Source: Hypericum androsaemum (taxonomy: Eukaryota > Streptophyta > Magnoliopsida > Malpighiales > Hypericaceae). Taken from it: a DNA stretch of 64,000 bases. Positions 1 through 10,915 of the stretch are shown piece after piece. The DNA lies in the NCBI GenBank assembly GCA_963995505.1, contig OZ023192.1:10337001-10401000 (forward strand), read 5' to 3'. The translations under genes and the position numbers were made by a program. Every line of letters begins with the position of its first letter. The first letter of the stretch is position 1. The notes below the pieces were generated by a model. It ran no database searches. It was given only the letters and a program-made list of their open reading frames with translations, and was not told where the DNA came from.

Positions 1-59
1 CGTAGGCACCGCGTCAGCGTGACGTGGCGCTGACACAGTTGCTGCCAAAGTTGGCGGCC

Positions 60-243
60 CACGTGGCACGCTGACGTAGCACCACGTGGCAAAGCTAGGG
101 GATAGCTTTGCCACGCGGCATGCCACGTGGCGAACATGCGGTCCGAAGCACCACGTGGCATACCACGCGGCGGACATGCGGCCCGAAGTGCCATGTGGTC
201 CGAAGTGCCACGTGGCGGACATGTGGCATAGAAGTGCCACGTG
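60..243 (+). promoter_or_regulatory. Array of perfect G-boxes (CACGTG) in the Copia-1 LTR upstream of its TATA box
   Basis: Perfect CACGTG palindromes occur at 60-65, 83-88, 124-129, 152-157, 209-214 and 238-243, most inside GCCACGTGGC. They lie in imperfect units of ~28 bp that also contain ACATGCGG and CCGAAG. The 3' LTR holds five (18,514; 18,537; 18,552; 18,580; 18,608). G-boxes bind plant bZIP and bHLH factors (ABRE, light and stress signalling), and the array ends ~27 bp before the TATA box. Regulatory function is inferred from motif and position only. Confidence 0.6.
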
Positions 244-269
244 GCGCATTTTGGATGTCTGGATTTTCC

Positions 270-276
270 TATAAAA
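270..276 (+). promoter_or_regulatory. TATA box of the Copia-1 5' LTR
   Basis: TATAAAA, followed by AGGG, is conserved at the same place in the 3' LTR (18,640-18,646). It lies just downstream of the last G-box and is the probable core promoter for the genomic RNA. Confidence 0.6.
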
Positions 277-570
277 AGGGAAATTTGGCTGAACCAATCT
301 GTAAGTTTGCCCACTACTACTCAATAAGAAAGAAAAACTCTGGAATAGTCCTTGAGTTTTGATCAGATTTTTAATAGAGGAAATCTCGTGAAAATTAATT
401 ACGAATCTGTTATAACGTGATCGTAATTCAACTGACACGAAGACATTGTGAACCCGAACCTGTGGACCTCTTGCTTCAACAAGTAAGTGATTTATTATTA
501 ACGAATTAGTTTGTTAATTAAACAGGTTTAACATATGATTACTCGTTAATTACACGTTAAATCCATCAAT

Positions 571-582
571 TGGTATCAGAGC
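571..582 (+). other. Copia-1 primer binding site (initiator tRNA-Met)
   Basis: TGGTATCAGAGC begins two bases after the LTR end. It is complementary to the 3' end of plant initiator tRNA-Met, the usual primer for copia reverse transcription. Confidence 0.9.
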
Positions 583-2541
583 ATGGTTGAAACCATGTTT
601 TGATGATGATATGATATTTTAATTCAATTAATTATGTGATTTATTTGGTTAAAAATCGTATTAATTGTGATTTTATTTAAAAATCATAATCTGATGGACT
701 TTAATGTAATTAATTTAGAACCAGTGGGACTAAATTAAATTTTGCCTAACCACGCGGGCAAATTCGCGCAAGCGCAAAACCTTAAGGTACCAATCTGAAA
801 TTTGACCGCATACGTGGCACCTGCGTGTATTGGACTTCGGTGCAATTTTTGGAAAACTTGGGGATTAATTTGAAATTTGACCAAAAATCCCCAAATCAAC
901 AAAAAACCCTAATCGGGCGATTTGGGGCGATTTTCCCCAAATCGATTCTTTTCGATTTCGCTGAAAATTCGACGATTTCGACGTCGTAGATCGACGATAG
1001 TCGATTCTCCGGCTTCTCCTCGACGTTCCGATACCACTTTCGTGGATCGACGTCGTCGGAAAATGAAGATCGAAGCCGATGACGGCGGAGACACGCGGAA
1101 GGGAGAAGACGATCGCGACGGAGAACGGCAGCACGTCGGCTCGTGAGGCTGACACTGACGAGCTCGTTGCCACGACGCGTCGATTGAGACCGGTCCCAGC
1201 CATCGGTTCGCCGCCGTTGCGCCGCGGTCGTGAGCGGAGATTCGGTTTTATGGTCGTGACCTAACCCGATTTATGGTCAATTTTGACTTAAGTCAAAATT
1301 GGACTTAAATGTTGGGTTTTTCTCTTTTAATTGGATAAAATCAGTTTTAATTCAATTAAAATTCAATAAATTGATAAAAATTTTGAGCAATTTTTTTCAA
1401 TTTGGTTTATTAAAATTATAACAATATTTTTAATAAACTTAAAAAGAAAATATTTTGGAACGAGTTACGAGATATATTAAATTTAACTAAAATCACATGA
1501 ATTGGTCCATAGTATGATCATCAAAAGATTGAAAAATATGTTTTTCAATCCTATTTTGGGAGAATATGAGAATTAACCCAAAATTGGCTTGTAATTGATA
1601 CAAGATTCGATGGCTACTGGAGAAAGGTATCTGAACTTCTGTGCAACAGAACTTCGACAAAAGGTTCTGAAGTGCCGTTTACCGGTGCGAGTGCCTAAGG
1701 ATGACATGTATGTCATCGTTGAGCATATCGAGGCTGTTCATCGGGAGATGCAAGACTGCATCTGGGCCGGAGGTTATAATTATGGAGAGGACTAGCCCTC
1801 CATGTTTCGAGACCTCCTGGTCACGCTGAAAATCCAAGAAGATATGTGTGTCTTCTCGGAGCCCGAGTTCAATACCCATAGAGATGCCCTCTATGGTCTG
1901 ATCCATTATCTCGAGAAGAGGGGTCTTCGCAGAGAAATGATACCTTCTCCTGTTCTGGAGCTACGAAATGGTTTGATCTTGAACCGCTACCTCGCTAAGG
2001 AGTACTATTATAGTTTTCGAATCGATCCCAGTTCCGGTGGTGAACTTGGAATCTTTCGCCGGATCGTCCTCGCACCCAGTCCCCACAGGATTGTCCTCTG
2101 ACCCGGATCCAGATATGTATCTGGATTCTCCTACCGGATCGCCTGGACATTCGATCCTCGTGTGATTACATGTTATATTTAACTGTCTACATATACATAT
2201 GTTAGTTTTGGGGGACTTTTGTACAATAGGTTGAGACCTTGTCTGAGTTTTTTGTGCATGTGCGAGCAAACTCAGAATGTACAAATGCATGTATCAAACA
2301 TGTAATTAAATGAAGATGTTTGTTTAATTGCTTCCACTTGAGTTTACTATCGATGAACTTTAAACGGTTGAAGTTTAAGATTAATACTTGAATGGTGAGG
2401 GGAAGCATGCCCGCGACCCACTTCGATTTTGAGATTAATCAAGGACGTCATATCATTAAAAGTTATGAGTGATTAGTAAATTGAATCATATTGCCAAATC
2501 AAATTTCTAATATGTTCTCATATTAAAAAATCCCTATAGAG
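583..2541 (+). other. Copia-1 leader between PBS and gag, unusually long
   Basis: About 2 kb separate the PBS from gag, much more than the usual few hundred bases of a copia leader. Positions ~890-1,270 are clearly GC-rich with many CG dinucleotides, between AT-rich flanks, and are open on both strands. An open frame lies at 1,595-2,101 (separate entry). Positions 2,102-2,541 show nothing recognisable. The composition shift suggests a captured or unrelated segment, but I recognise no cellular gene. Confidence 0.55.
1595..2101 (+). pseudogene. Unidentified leader ORF of Copia-1, split by one in-frame TAG
   Basis: One plus-strand frame stays open from 1,595 (first ATG 1,610) to 2,101, apart from a TAG at 1,793-1,795, giving 66 and 99-101 codons. 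The peptide is of mixed composition, not low complexity, with segments such as MYVIVEHIEAVHREMQDC and FRDLLVTLKIQEDMCVF that look like a folded helical protein. It precedes gag and is not the UBN2-type gag. I do not recognise a family. It could be an extra ORF of this copia lineage, a captured gene piece or chance. Long open frames are not expected by chance in this AT-rich sequence, so it is worth a search. Confidence 0.4.
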
Positions 2542-3393
2542 ATGTCAGTTGCTTCTAGATCTATCATAGCTGAGTTAAACCGTGAGTTAAAACTCAACGG
2601 TGAAAACTATGAGAATTGGAGCATGAAAATCCAATATGTGCTTGAGGAACAAGAAGTTCTGGAGCACATACATGTGATAATGGATGAGCCTGAAGAAGGC
2701 ACAACTGCTCAACATAAGCGAGACAAAGAAGCTTATGTTATTTGAAAGAAAAAGAACACTACTGCCCGATTAATTTTGGTGAGTTCGATGATGGATGATG
2801 TCACCCGACAATTTTGCGTGTATGACAACGCGAAAGAGTTATGGGACGCTCTCAAACAAAAATTCGGAAAGCTTTCAGTGTCAAAGCTGTGTGCTTTGAC
2901 CATAAGGTTTGACACCTTTAAGAAGCATCCGAAGGTTACCATGAGGAAATACTTGAGAGTGATATCTAATATGATCAGTGAACTGGCAGAGGCTGGTCAC
3001 ATACTTAGCAACGAGCAACAGATTCAAGCTATCATCTGTTCCCTACCACCAAGTTGGGAACAGATGAAGATGAATCTTACCCATTTCGACCATTTGCTAA
3101 CATTTGATGATGTTGCCAGACACCTTGAGCTGGAGGAGGATCGCCTCCTAGCTATGAAATCCCACTCTGAAGCCCATTCGATTTATTCGACTGGGAGTGG
3201 TGGGAAAAAGAAGAAAGGTAAAAGGAAGGGTAAGTGTAAAGAAACTCCAAAGGCTAAAAGCCATGGAACCAAGTTGGATGGCTGCAAGGCTAAAAAGAAA
3301 AGGCGGTTTAACATTTCAAAAGTGAAATGTTTAACTGTCAACAGAAGGGATATTTTGCAAAAGATTGCAAGATGCCCAAGCAGGTACACCTAA
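2542..3393 (+). pseudogene. Copia-1 gag (UBN2-type), disrupted
   Basis: Capsid/nucleocapsid protein of the copia particle. It starts MSVASRSI with the typical copia gag opening (LNGENYENWSMKIQYVLEE). The frame meets a TGA at 2,743-2,745 and continues in the same frame from 2,746, where ELWDALKQKFG, FDTFKKHPKVTMRKYL and IICSLPPSWEQM are hallmarks of the UBN2 gag domain. A lysine-rich linker (about 3,200-3,310) leads to the zinc knuckle. The gag frame shifts at about 3,330, inside the first Cys codons of the knuckle, consistent with loss of one base. The knuckle is therefore read only in the next frame, and its His position is Tyr (CFNCQQKGYFAKDC pattern), so zinc binding should be lost. Confidence 0.85.
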
Positions 3394-5322
3394 ACTCAAG
3401 TGTGAGTAAGTTGTATGTATCCTCTTGTACCCTTCTAACTGAGTCACATTCTATGTGGGTGATTGATTCAGGAGCGACAGACCATGTAGCTAGAGACCGT
3501 TGTTCGTTCGTTGAATACAGGCGGTTGCCGGCTGGAGCAAAAACTATTTTTGTCAGTAACAACTCGTGCGTGGATGTGAAAGGCCTAGGCACTTGTAAAT
3601 TGCACCTTCGTGGTGATCGTGCCCTTCTTTTACATTACGTGTTGTTTACTCCAGACATTCGGAGGAACCTGATCTCAGTTTTAGCCTTAATATCTTTAGG
3701 TTTTCGATTGTCGTTTAAGGACGACACTGTTAGATTATTTTTGGATGATACCTATTTTGGCCTTGGATATATATCGGAAGATTTTCTGATTCTGGATATT
3801 GATCCTTGTGAAAGTTTTTCCTTAGTCACTAGTTTAAACTCATCGGAAGATGATATTAAACTATGGCATTCTAGACTAGGCCATATCGGTCAGGATCGTT
3901 TAACCCGTCTAGCTAAGGCAGGACTACTAAGAAATGTAGAGAGATCTATATTACCCAGATGTGTATCCTGTTTAGAAGGGAAAAGCACAAGGAAACCTTT
4001 CGGTACTGGGGCTAGAGCCGAATTTCTATTACAATTAGTCCATTCTGACATCTATGGTCCAATGAACGTGAGGGCAAGGTATGGAGCATATTACTTCATC
4101 ACCTTCATTGACGACTATACTAGATATGGTCTGATATACCTGATTTCTCACAAGTTTGAAGCCTTAAACTGCTTCATGACATACATGCGTTATGTTGAGA
4201 ATCAGAAGGATAGAAAGATAAAGACCTTGCAAACTGATCGTGGCCATGAATATCTTTCAGATGAGTTCAAAGCTCTATGCATTGAAAAAGGGATTGAGCA
4301 TCAGTTGTCCATTCCATATACACCCTAGCAAAATGGGGTTGCTGAAAGAAGGAATATAACCCTTCTTGACATGGTTAGATCGATGATGGCAGAGACAAGT
4401 TTGCATATATCATTCTATGGAGATGCGCTCCTGACTGCCGCATACGTTCTAAATCGTGTTCCTTCCAAGTCTGTTATAGCCACTCCTTATGAAATGTGGA
4501 CAGATCGGAAGCCCGATCTATCCTATTTTAAGCCATGGGGGTGTGCGTCAAATGTCCATTCTACCTTAAGTACTTTCGGTAAATTAGGATCGAGAGGTAG
4601 AAAAAGTATCTTTATAAGATACCCAGAGGTATCTAAAGGGTACGTGTTCATGGGTGAACTGGACGATGGACATGTAACAGAATTTGAATCACGTGATGTC
4701 ACATTTTTGGAGAATAAATTTCCAAGTTTGAGGGAGGTTAGTAATGACCTTACCCTTTGCGAGACAGATGAACCAGAGTCATCTGGATCACTTCTTCCGA
4801 GTGGGAGAATTGAGGAAGAAGATAGAGATTTTCCAACTCAAAATGATCCTGAAGGTCGTGATCTGAATCCTGAAAGGGAGGTAATTCCTTATTCCAGTGG
4901 GAGTACGATATTTCCACCCAGTGGGAGTGCGATTCCTGGATATGATGAATATATGAGAGATGTTTATCAAAACCAGAAATATCGTAGGTCTAGCAGAACT
5001 AGCATACCACGCCGACGATTTGACATCGAAGGTGAGGCTAATGCGTTCTTGGTATCACTAAAGAGATTTGGTGGTCCAAGTGAAATTCTTCTGGCCATCC
5101 TACAAGATGAAGATGAGCCAAAGAATGTATCTGGAGCTTTGTCATCTCCAAAATGAACTGAATGGATAAATGCAATGGAAGAAGAAATGTCTTCTTTGAT
5201 CAAAAACCAGGTTTGGGATCTGGTCGACCTACCTAAGGGGCGCAGGGCAATTGGAAATAAGTGGATTCTCAAAATCAAGCGCAATGCAGATGGCAGTATC
5301 GAAAGACTACGAGGAGACTTTT
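3327..5322 (+). pseudogene. Copia-1 pol, first part: protease, integrase and start of RT
   Basis: Aspartic protease motif DSGATDH at about 3,465-3,485. The GAG pre-integrase zinc domain (WHSRLGH ... CVSCLEG) lies at ~3,860-3,980. The integrase core has the first Asp in VHSDIYGP (~4,045), the second in QTDRGHEY (~4,235) and the Glu in NGVAERRN (~4,345). A TAG at 4,327-4,329 falls just before the Glu motif, where a Gln codon is usual. The frame continues at 4,330 through the integrase C-terminus and linker to a TGA at 5,154-5,156, then into the RT N-terminus (WINAMEEEM, NKWILKIK) until the Tekay insertion after 5,322. Protease and integrase residues are intact; the stops make it a pseudogene. 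Confidence 0.88.
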
Positions 5323-7454
5323 TGTGATACCTTCACCCTTCAACCAAATTTGCTACAACAAAATAAGGTTGGTTTTAGAAGGGTTTAGGCATAGTCCATC
5401 GTTGTGTGGTAAAATAGGTGTAGTTTCCTCATCCGGACTCCAAATTAGGTGATTCTAATTTGTGTGAATTTATAATATCTGGATCTATAACTTTGTTTCT
5501 TTGTATTTTGTCATTAATGAAATAATCTGGCAGTAACAGAGTAATTAATCAAGGTGCTCAGAAATTGATCTAATCTCGTCAGTATTGGGAAGTTATGTGA
5601 AAATAATTTCTTATGTGACTTTATTTAAATAAAGCTCATTTTAGGGACTTATTAGAACATATTAAAAAGTTTAGAAATGATTTTTAATGGCTGGAAAAGT
5701 TTAGGATCAAAAAGGAAATTCTGTTGCAAGTTGGCTAGGTGGCAAATGAAAAGTAGGATGACTAAGCTACTTAGCATGCATATAAAAGGAAAAACCTTTT
5801 GGACCAGAAGATAGGCACGAACCAATTGGTCATTTAGGATAGAAAAACAGAGAGGAAGGCCTAGGAGAAAGGGAGAAACCAAAGGTAAAAGAAGAAGGAA
5901 AAAAGGTGGACAGATTTGAACAACTTCGAAAAATAGGTAAGTAACTTTATAGGATTTTGCTTAATTTAAGTAGAAACCCTTTTACACTTTGAAGAAGCTA
6001 GTAGGTGAAGATTAGAACAAATTAATACAGACCTAAATGAAGGAAGTTAAGGTAAGTTTTAGCTAGGATTCGTATGTATAGAAGTCAGAAGAGAAATTGA
6101 TCATCGGGGGTGTAGTTTTGTAAATTTTAGCATAGGTTTTGGGGCTGCCTTGTGTAAATCTGAATCTAAGAAATGAACTAAGACATTTTTATGTTACCTA
6201 GGATCTAATTACATGCTTGAGAGGCTGGTAATGATAGTGGTTTATGTTCTTTTGACTAGTTAACCGATATTTTGAATCCGAGTGCCACGAGTTGTAAAAC
6301 GAAGCACGGAGCTTCTCTTTGAATGGTTTGAGCAACCATTGTCTAGTAAGTGGATATTCTTTGTAACATGTATTTAGTTAACTACACGTGGGTGATATGT
6401 ATAATTTGGTGTACTTTTTATTGGTTTAAAGTATGGTTATATGATTAGTTTTTGTCAATATGGGATTTGATGATATTTGTGGATTGTTTGTCTATTTGGG
6501 GCTATTTTGCCCAATTCGTGATGTGGGACTCTTTTGGTATGAATTTGGATATGTGGTCAATACGTATTTTGTTTGTTTGGAATGTTTGGTATGTCATTTG
6601 TGAGATGGCAGACGATGAGGTCTACCCGTGACCAACCGGGGATTTGGCATATGTGCACATATACTGAGGATACATTGGATATGTATATGATATTTGGCCG
6701 GTGGGGTTAGTTTCTGATGGCGCATTTAAGATATGGTATCCTCGTGTCGGTGTGGGAGTGACACTATCAAGACCTATCTGAAGTTCATCCGATTTGTGTT
6801 ATGTATTTGTAAAGGTCTATCTAAACTTTTGGTTATGTTTGATATATGATTATTTGATTACCTTATTTGTAAAGTGGTCCTTTTGTCATAGTAGCCTTGT
6901 GTTAGTATTTGGGTTTGATGGAGATGTTTGGTTGGTTAAATACATGTTACTTATAATATTTGCTTACTAAGTATTTCAAAGTACTTATCCCTTACTTTAA
7001 TCAATAGGTGAAGAGGTTTAGGCCGTGGTTTGCATCTGGAGAAGCTTTTCCCTCTGAGTTCAGCCTTTTATCTTCCATCTCGGGCTACATTTAAAGGTCT
7101 CCAGATGGTCTTTCTCTTTTGTGATCTAGGTCGCTCCATTGTACATACTTGTTGGTCTTTTGATTTATGACCTTAGATTAATGTTAATATGTAATATTTG
7201 TGTGTATGTGTTAAAAGGATGAATTTGATGATATGATGTTGGAGATGTGTACTCCAACTTTGGAATTATGCCTACCAAGTTTTGGACACGAATAAATATG
7301 CATTTTTTAAAGAAACAATGTTGTAAAAAAATATTTTGACTATTCTTATAATGAGACAGATGAGTTATGTTTGAGGCTTGCTAGGTTATGGTTTATTATA
7401 TTAAGTTTGACCTGATCTAGCGCCGATCACCGACCACAAAATTGGGTCGTGACA
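5323..7454 (+). repeat. Tekay 5' LTR
   Basis: Starts TGTGATACC and ends GTCGTGACA. It matches the 3' LTR along its whole length with scattered substitutions. There is no gene inside; short open frames in it are chance. Confidence 0.95.
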
Positions 7455-7458
7455 GACT

Positions 7459-7470
7459 TGGTATCAGAGC
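7459..7470 (+). other. Tekay primer binding site (initiator tRNA-Met)
   Basis: TGGTATCAGAGC begins four bases after the LTR end, as in most plant chromoviruses. Confidence 0.9.
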
Positions 7471-7616
7471 TCGGTCAGAGCACAAGGTTTGAGCCTAGTT
7501 TATTGTTTGAATTATATGTTGTGCATAGTGGAGCATAGGATTTATCTTGTCCTTGAATCTCTTTTATTGTATTGTCCTTTGGTATGCTTAATTCTGACTT
7601 ATTTGTATAGGAGGAT

Positions 7617-8780
7617 ATGACAGTTACACGTAGTGGTATGGATACGGTTAGGGAGCATGATGAAAGCTCCCAAGGTCGGAGGAATGATGTTGCATCTGAT
7701 AATACACCACTAGTTGAGGCCACTACCACTGGTAGGGTCACTAGAGATGAGATTCCACCACCTGTTGCTGTTGTTCCTACTTCTGAGATGGAGAGGCAGG
7801 GTGGTGATGGTGTAGACAGAGTTATGAAAGCAATGGAGAAATTCATCGCTACTCAGAAAACACAATTAGAGCAGAATATTACATTAGCTGCTAAAGATGA
7901 CTCTTTGGGTGAGTTCTTGAAGTTGAATCCACCAACATTTTCTGGCTTAAGTGATAATCGTCAAGTATTCATTGATGAGATGGAGAAGAGGAAAAGGATC
8001 TTAAGGTGCGATAAGGAGCGAATGGTGGAGTTGGCTTTATTTAAGTTGGTAGGTGTGGCTGGAGTTTGGTTCCAAAATGAGGGATCATATACGTGGACTT
8101 GGGATATCTTTACAAAGGCCTTGTTGGATCGATTCTTACCAGAGAGTTTAAAAGATGCCCGAGCTTTTGAATTTGAGCGATTGGTGAAGACACGAGAGAT
8201 GACAGTATCTTAATATGATGAGAGGTTCACTTATCTGTCACGGTATGCAAAACATATGGTTCCTGATGATGAGATAAAGGTAAAGAGGTTTGTTCGTGGA
8301 CTTGATGCTTCTATGTTCAAAGTTATGTATCCTCGTGGCTTTGAGACATATGCAGCTGCAGTAGATTGTGCTCGAACCTTGGAGATGCGAGATAATGAAC
8401 GTCGAGTGGTCCAAAGTCAACCAAAATTCCAGAAGTTTGAAAAACCACCACAAAGGAGTTTCAACCAAGGCTTTAGACAGCAAGAGAGATGGACCAACAT
8501 TCAGCCAGTATCGTCAAAGGGTGGAGAACCAGTTGGTAGATTTGGTAGAGGGAAGGATTTTTGTGGTCAGCTATTTAGCAAGAACCAGTCCAGTAATTTC
8601 AGGAGATGCCAAAGTTGTGGTAAACAACATCCTGGAGACATTTGTTATAAAAAGACAGGAGCTTGTTTTCGCTGTGGTATGCAAGGTCACTTGGTGAAAG
8701 ACTGTCCTACAATTGATCAGCGTAAGCAAGTGGCGAGTTTGATAGTCAAGCCACCAACACAAGAGTTTTCTCGACCATAA
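7617..8780 (+). pseudogene. Tekay gag with two zinc knuckles
   Basis: Start ATG at 7,617, 147 bases after the PBS. An N-terminal variable region is followed by the retrotransposon gag core (LNPPTFSGLSDNRQ, WDIFTKALLDRFLPESL) at residues ~100-190. A TAA at 8,211-8,213 interrupts it. The same frame resumes (MVPDDEIKVKRFVRGLD), then a basic Gln/Phe-rich linker and two Cys motifs, CQSCGKQHPGDIC and CFRCGMQGHLVKDC. A TAA at 8,778-8,780 ends it just before the protease. Function: capsid and RNA packaging. Confidence 0.9.
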
Positions 8781-8819
8781 GTTCAGCAGGGCAATCTACT
8801 TGATCAAAGAGAAGTAGGT

Positions 8820-9572
8820 TTGAGGATTGAGGGACCTAAGTCTGATAGTGGAGGAGGCGGTGCACACCCTAGAGTGTATGCTTTGACCAGGAGAGATGCT
8901 GATGCTAGTAATACTGTGGTGTCAGGTAACTTTCCCATTGGATCATCTTATGCACGCATTCTATTTGATTCGGGTTCTACACACTCTTTTGTGTCACCTC
9001 AATATGTTCAATGTTTGGATGATATGTTTGTATGTTTGGATGAGTCAATGATTGTTGCCACTCCTTCAAGCGGGTTTGTGTATGTTTGTGAAGTTGTTAG
9101 ATCATGCAATATTCAAATTAGTGGACATGACTTGATGGCTGATTTATACATATTGGATATGGATGATTTTGATATCATAGTGGGTATGGAGGTGTTATCC
9201 ACTTATCATGCGGTAATGGATTGTTTTGGAAAAAGGGTCATTTTCCATCTCACAGATGAGGCAGAGTTTGAGTTTCAGGGTGAGAAAAAGTTGACTACCG
9301 CAAAGCTTATCTCTTACATAAAAGCTAGCAAATTTCTAAGGAAAGGATGTGCAAGCTATTTAGCTGTGGTAAAGGAAATAAAGAAAGAAGATGTTTTGGT
9401 GGATCATGTTCCTATTGTGAGAGAGTACCCAGATGTATTTCTAGAGGATTTACCAGGCTTACCTCCAGAGAGGGAGATTGAATTTTGTATTGATCTTGAA
9501 CCAGGAACTGAACCAATCACTATACCACCTTATCGTATGGCTCTAGCTAAAATGAAAGAGTTGAAAGATTAG
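8820..9572 (+). pseudogene. Tekay protease and RT N-terminus
   Basis: In frame with gag. The catalytic motif is FDSGSTHSFVS (~8,965-8,995), with the second conserved element DFDIIVGMEVL at ~9,165-9,195, as in retropepsins of chromoviruses. The C-terminal end (REYPDVFLEDLPGLPPERE) is the entry into RT. A TAG at 9,570-9,572 breaks the frame where Gln is normal in this family. Confidence 0.88.
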
Positions 9573-10037
9573 TTGCAAGATTTGTTGAATAAAGGGTACA
9601 TAAGGCCTAGTGTTTCTCCTTGGGGAGCCCCAATGCTATTTGTGAAGAAGAAATATGGGAGTTTTCGGTTGTGCATAGACTACCGAAAGTTGAATAAGAT
9701 TGACTTGAGATCAGGGTATCATCAGCTGCTGATTAGAAAGATGAACATTCCAAAGAAGGCATTTAGGACTCGATATGGCCATTATGAGTTTCTGGTTATG
9801 CCATTTGGATTGACTTATGCCCCAGCTGCCTTTATGGATATGATGAACCGGAATTTTAAGCCTTTCATGGATCAGTTTGTGGTTGTTTTTATTGATGATA
9901 TATTGATTTACTCTATTGATTAGGAGGATCATGAGAGACACCTTAGGCAAGTGTTGTAGACACTACGAGAGAAAAAGCTATATGCTAAATTCTCAAAGTG
10001 TGAGTTTTGGCTTCAAAGTGTAGCTTTTTTAGGACAT
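9573..10037 (+). pseudogene. Tekay reverse transcriptase palm, with internal deletion
   Basis: Shows [46 protein letters not shown] and the catalytic FIDDILIYS (~9,885-9,912). Roughly 27 residues that normally lie between DYRKLNK and DLRSGYHQL, including the PLP-containing segment, are absent while the frame is kept, so an in-frame deletion of ~80 bp near 9,694 is inferred. TAG codons at 9,921-9,923 and 9,957-9,959 follow. The enzyme could not work even without the stops. Confidence 0.87.
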
Positions 10038-10915
10038 GTGGTGTCTAAAGATGGAGTGTCAGTTGACCCAAAGAAGGTAGAGGCTGTTGTGAATTGGCCT
10101 ACCCCAGCTAATGTTACTGAGATACGCAGCTTTTTGGGTTTAGCAGGGTATTATCGACGATTTGTCAAAGGATTCTCTACTTTGGCAGCACCGTTAACTC
10201 GACTAACTCATAAAAATGCCAAGTATGAATGGTCGGGTAGGTGTGAAGAGAGTTTCCAAGAATTGAAGGATCGATTAACACATGCACCGGTATTGGTTCT
10301 ACCTTCAGGATCAGGTGGATATTCAATTTATTGTGATGCTTCAAGAATGGGTTTGGGATGTGTTCTTATGCAATACAAGAATGTTATTGCTTACGCCTTT
10401 AGACAGCTGAAGAAACATGAAGAAAATTATCCAGTCCATGACTTGGAAATGGTAGCCATTGTGTTTGCACTGAAGATTTGGAGGCACTACTTGTATGGTG
10501 AGAAGTTTGAGATATATACAGATCATAAAAGCCTCAAGTATATCTTTGAGCAACGATATTTAAACTTAAGATAGATGAGGTGGATGGAGTTACTTAAGGA
10601 TTATGATTGCACCATTAATTATCACCCTGGGAAAGCTAATGTGGTAGATGATGCTTTAAGTCCCAAATCCTTAATTCAGCCAAAGTTTCTAGCAGAGATG
10701 CATATGAGACCTACCTTACGAGGATAGGTTATGAAATTACAATAGGAGGATCCAGAGGTTATTGTGATGATGGAACAAGTTAAGCAGGGTGAATTACCTA
10801 AATTTTGACTTAGTGCTAATGGTATCTTGTATTTTGGTTCTCGAGTAGTTGCCCCTGATGTTTGAGATCTAAGAAAGGAACCATTGACTCAAGCACACCG
10901 AGCGGTCTACAGTAT
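10038..10915 (+). pseudogene. Tekay RT thumb, RNase H and start of integrase
   Basis: Same frame as above: [16 protein letters not shown] and [11 protein letters not shown] (connection), then RNase H with [13 protein letters not shown] (~10,330), the Glu motif [19 protein letters not shown] (~10,440) and [12 protein letters not shown] (~10,515). Stops occur at 10,572-10,574 and several times in 10,720-10,870, but the reading remains recognisable ([26 protein letters not shown]) up to the integrase zinc-finger start, where the solo LTR begins after 10,915. Confidence 0.87.

Larger units (their letters stand above)
1..568 (+). repeat. Copia-1 5' LTR (left end missing)
   Basis: Base 1 aligns with base 18,455 of the 3' LTR, so about 118 bp of this LTR lie outside the window. 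It ends in ...CA at 568, followed by AT and the PBS. From the aligned point it is 568 bp against 484 bp in the 3' LTR. The difference lies in the G-box-rich repeat tract (about 80-240), which has extra units here. A TATA box (270-276) and the later part of the LTR match the 3' copy closely. Confidence 0.92.

Noticed and set aside
865..1264. Overlapping open frames on both strands in the GC-rich island of the Copia-1 leader
   Set aside because: Arginine/serine-rich readings open on both strands are a composition effect; no domain recognised. Kept only as a composition anomaly.
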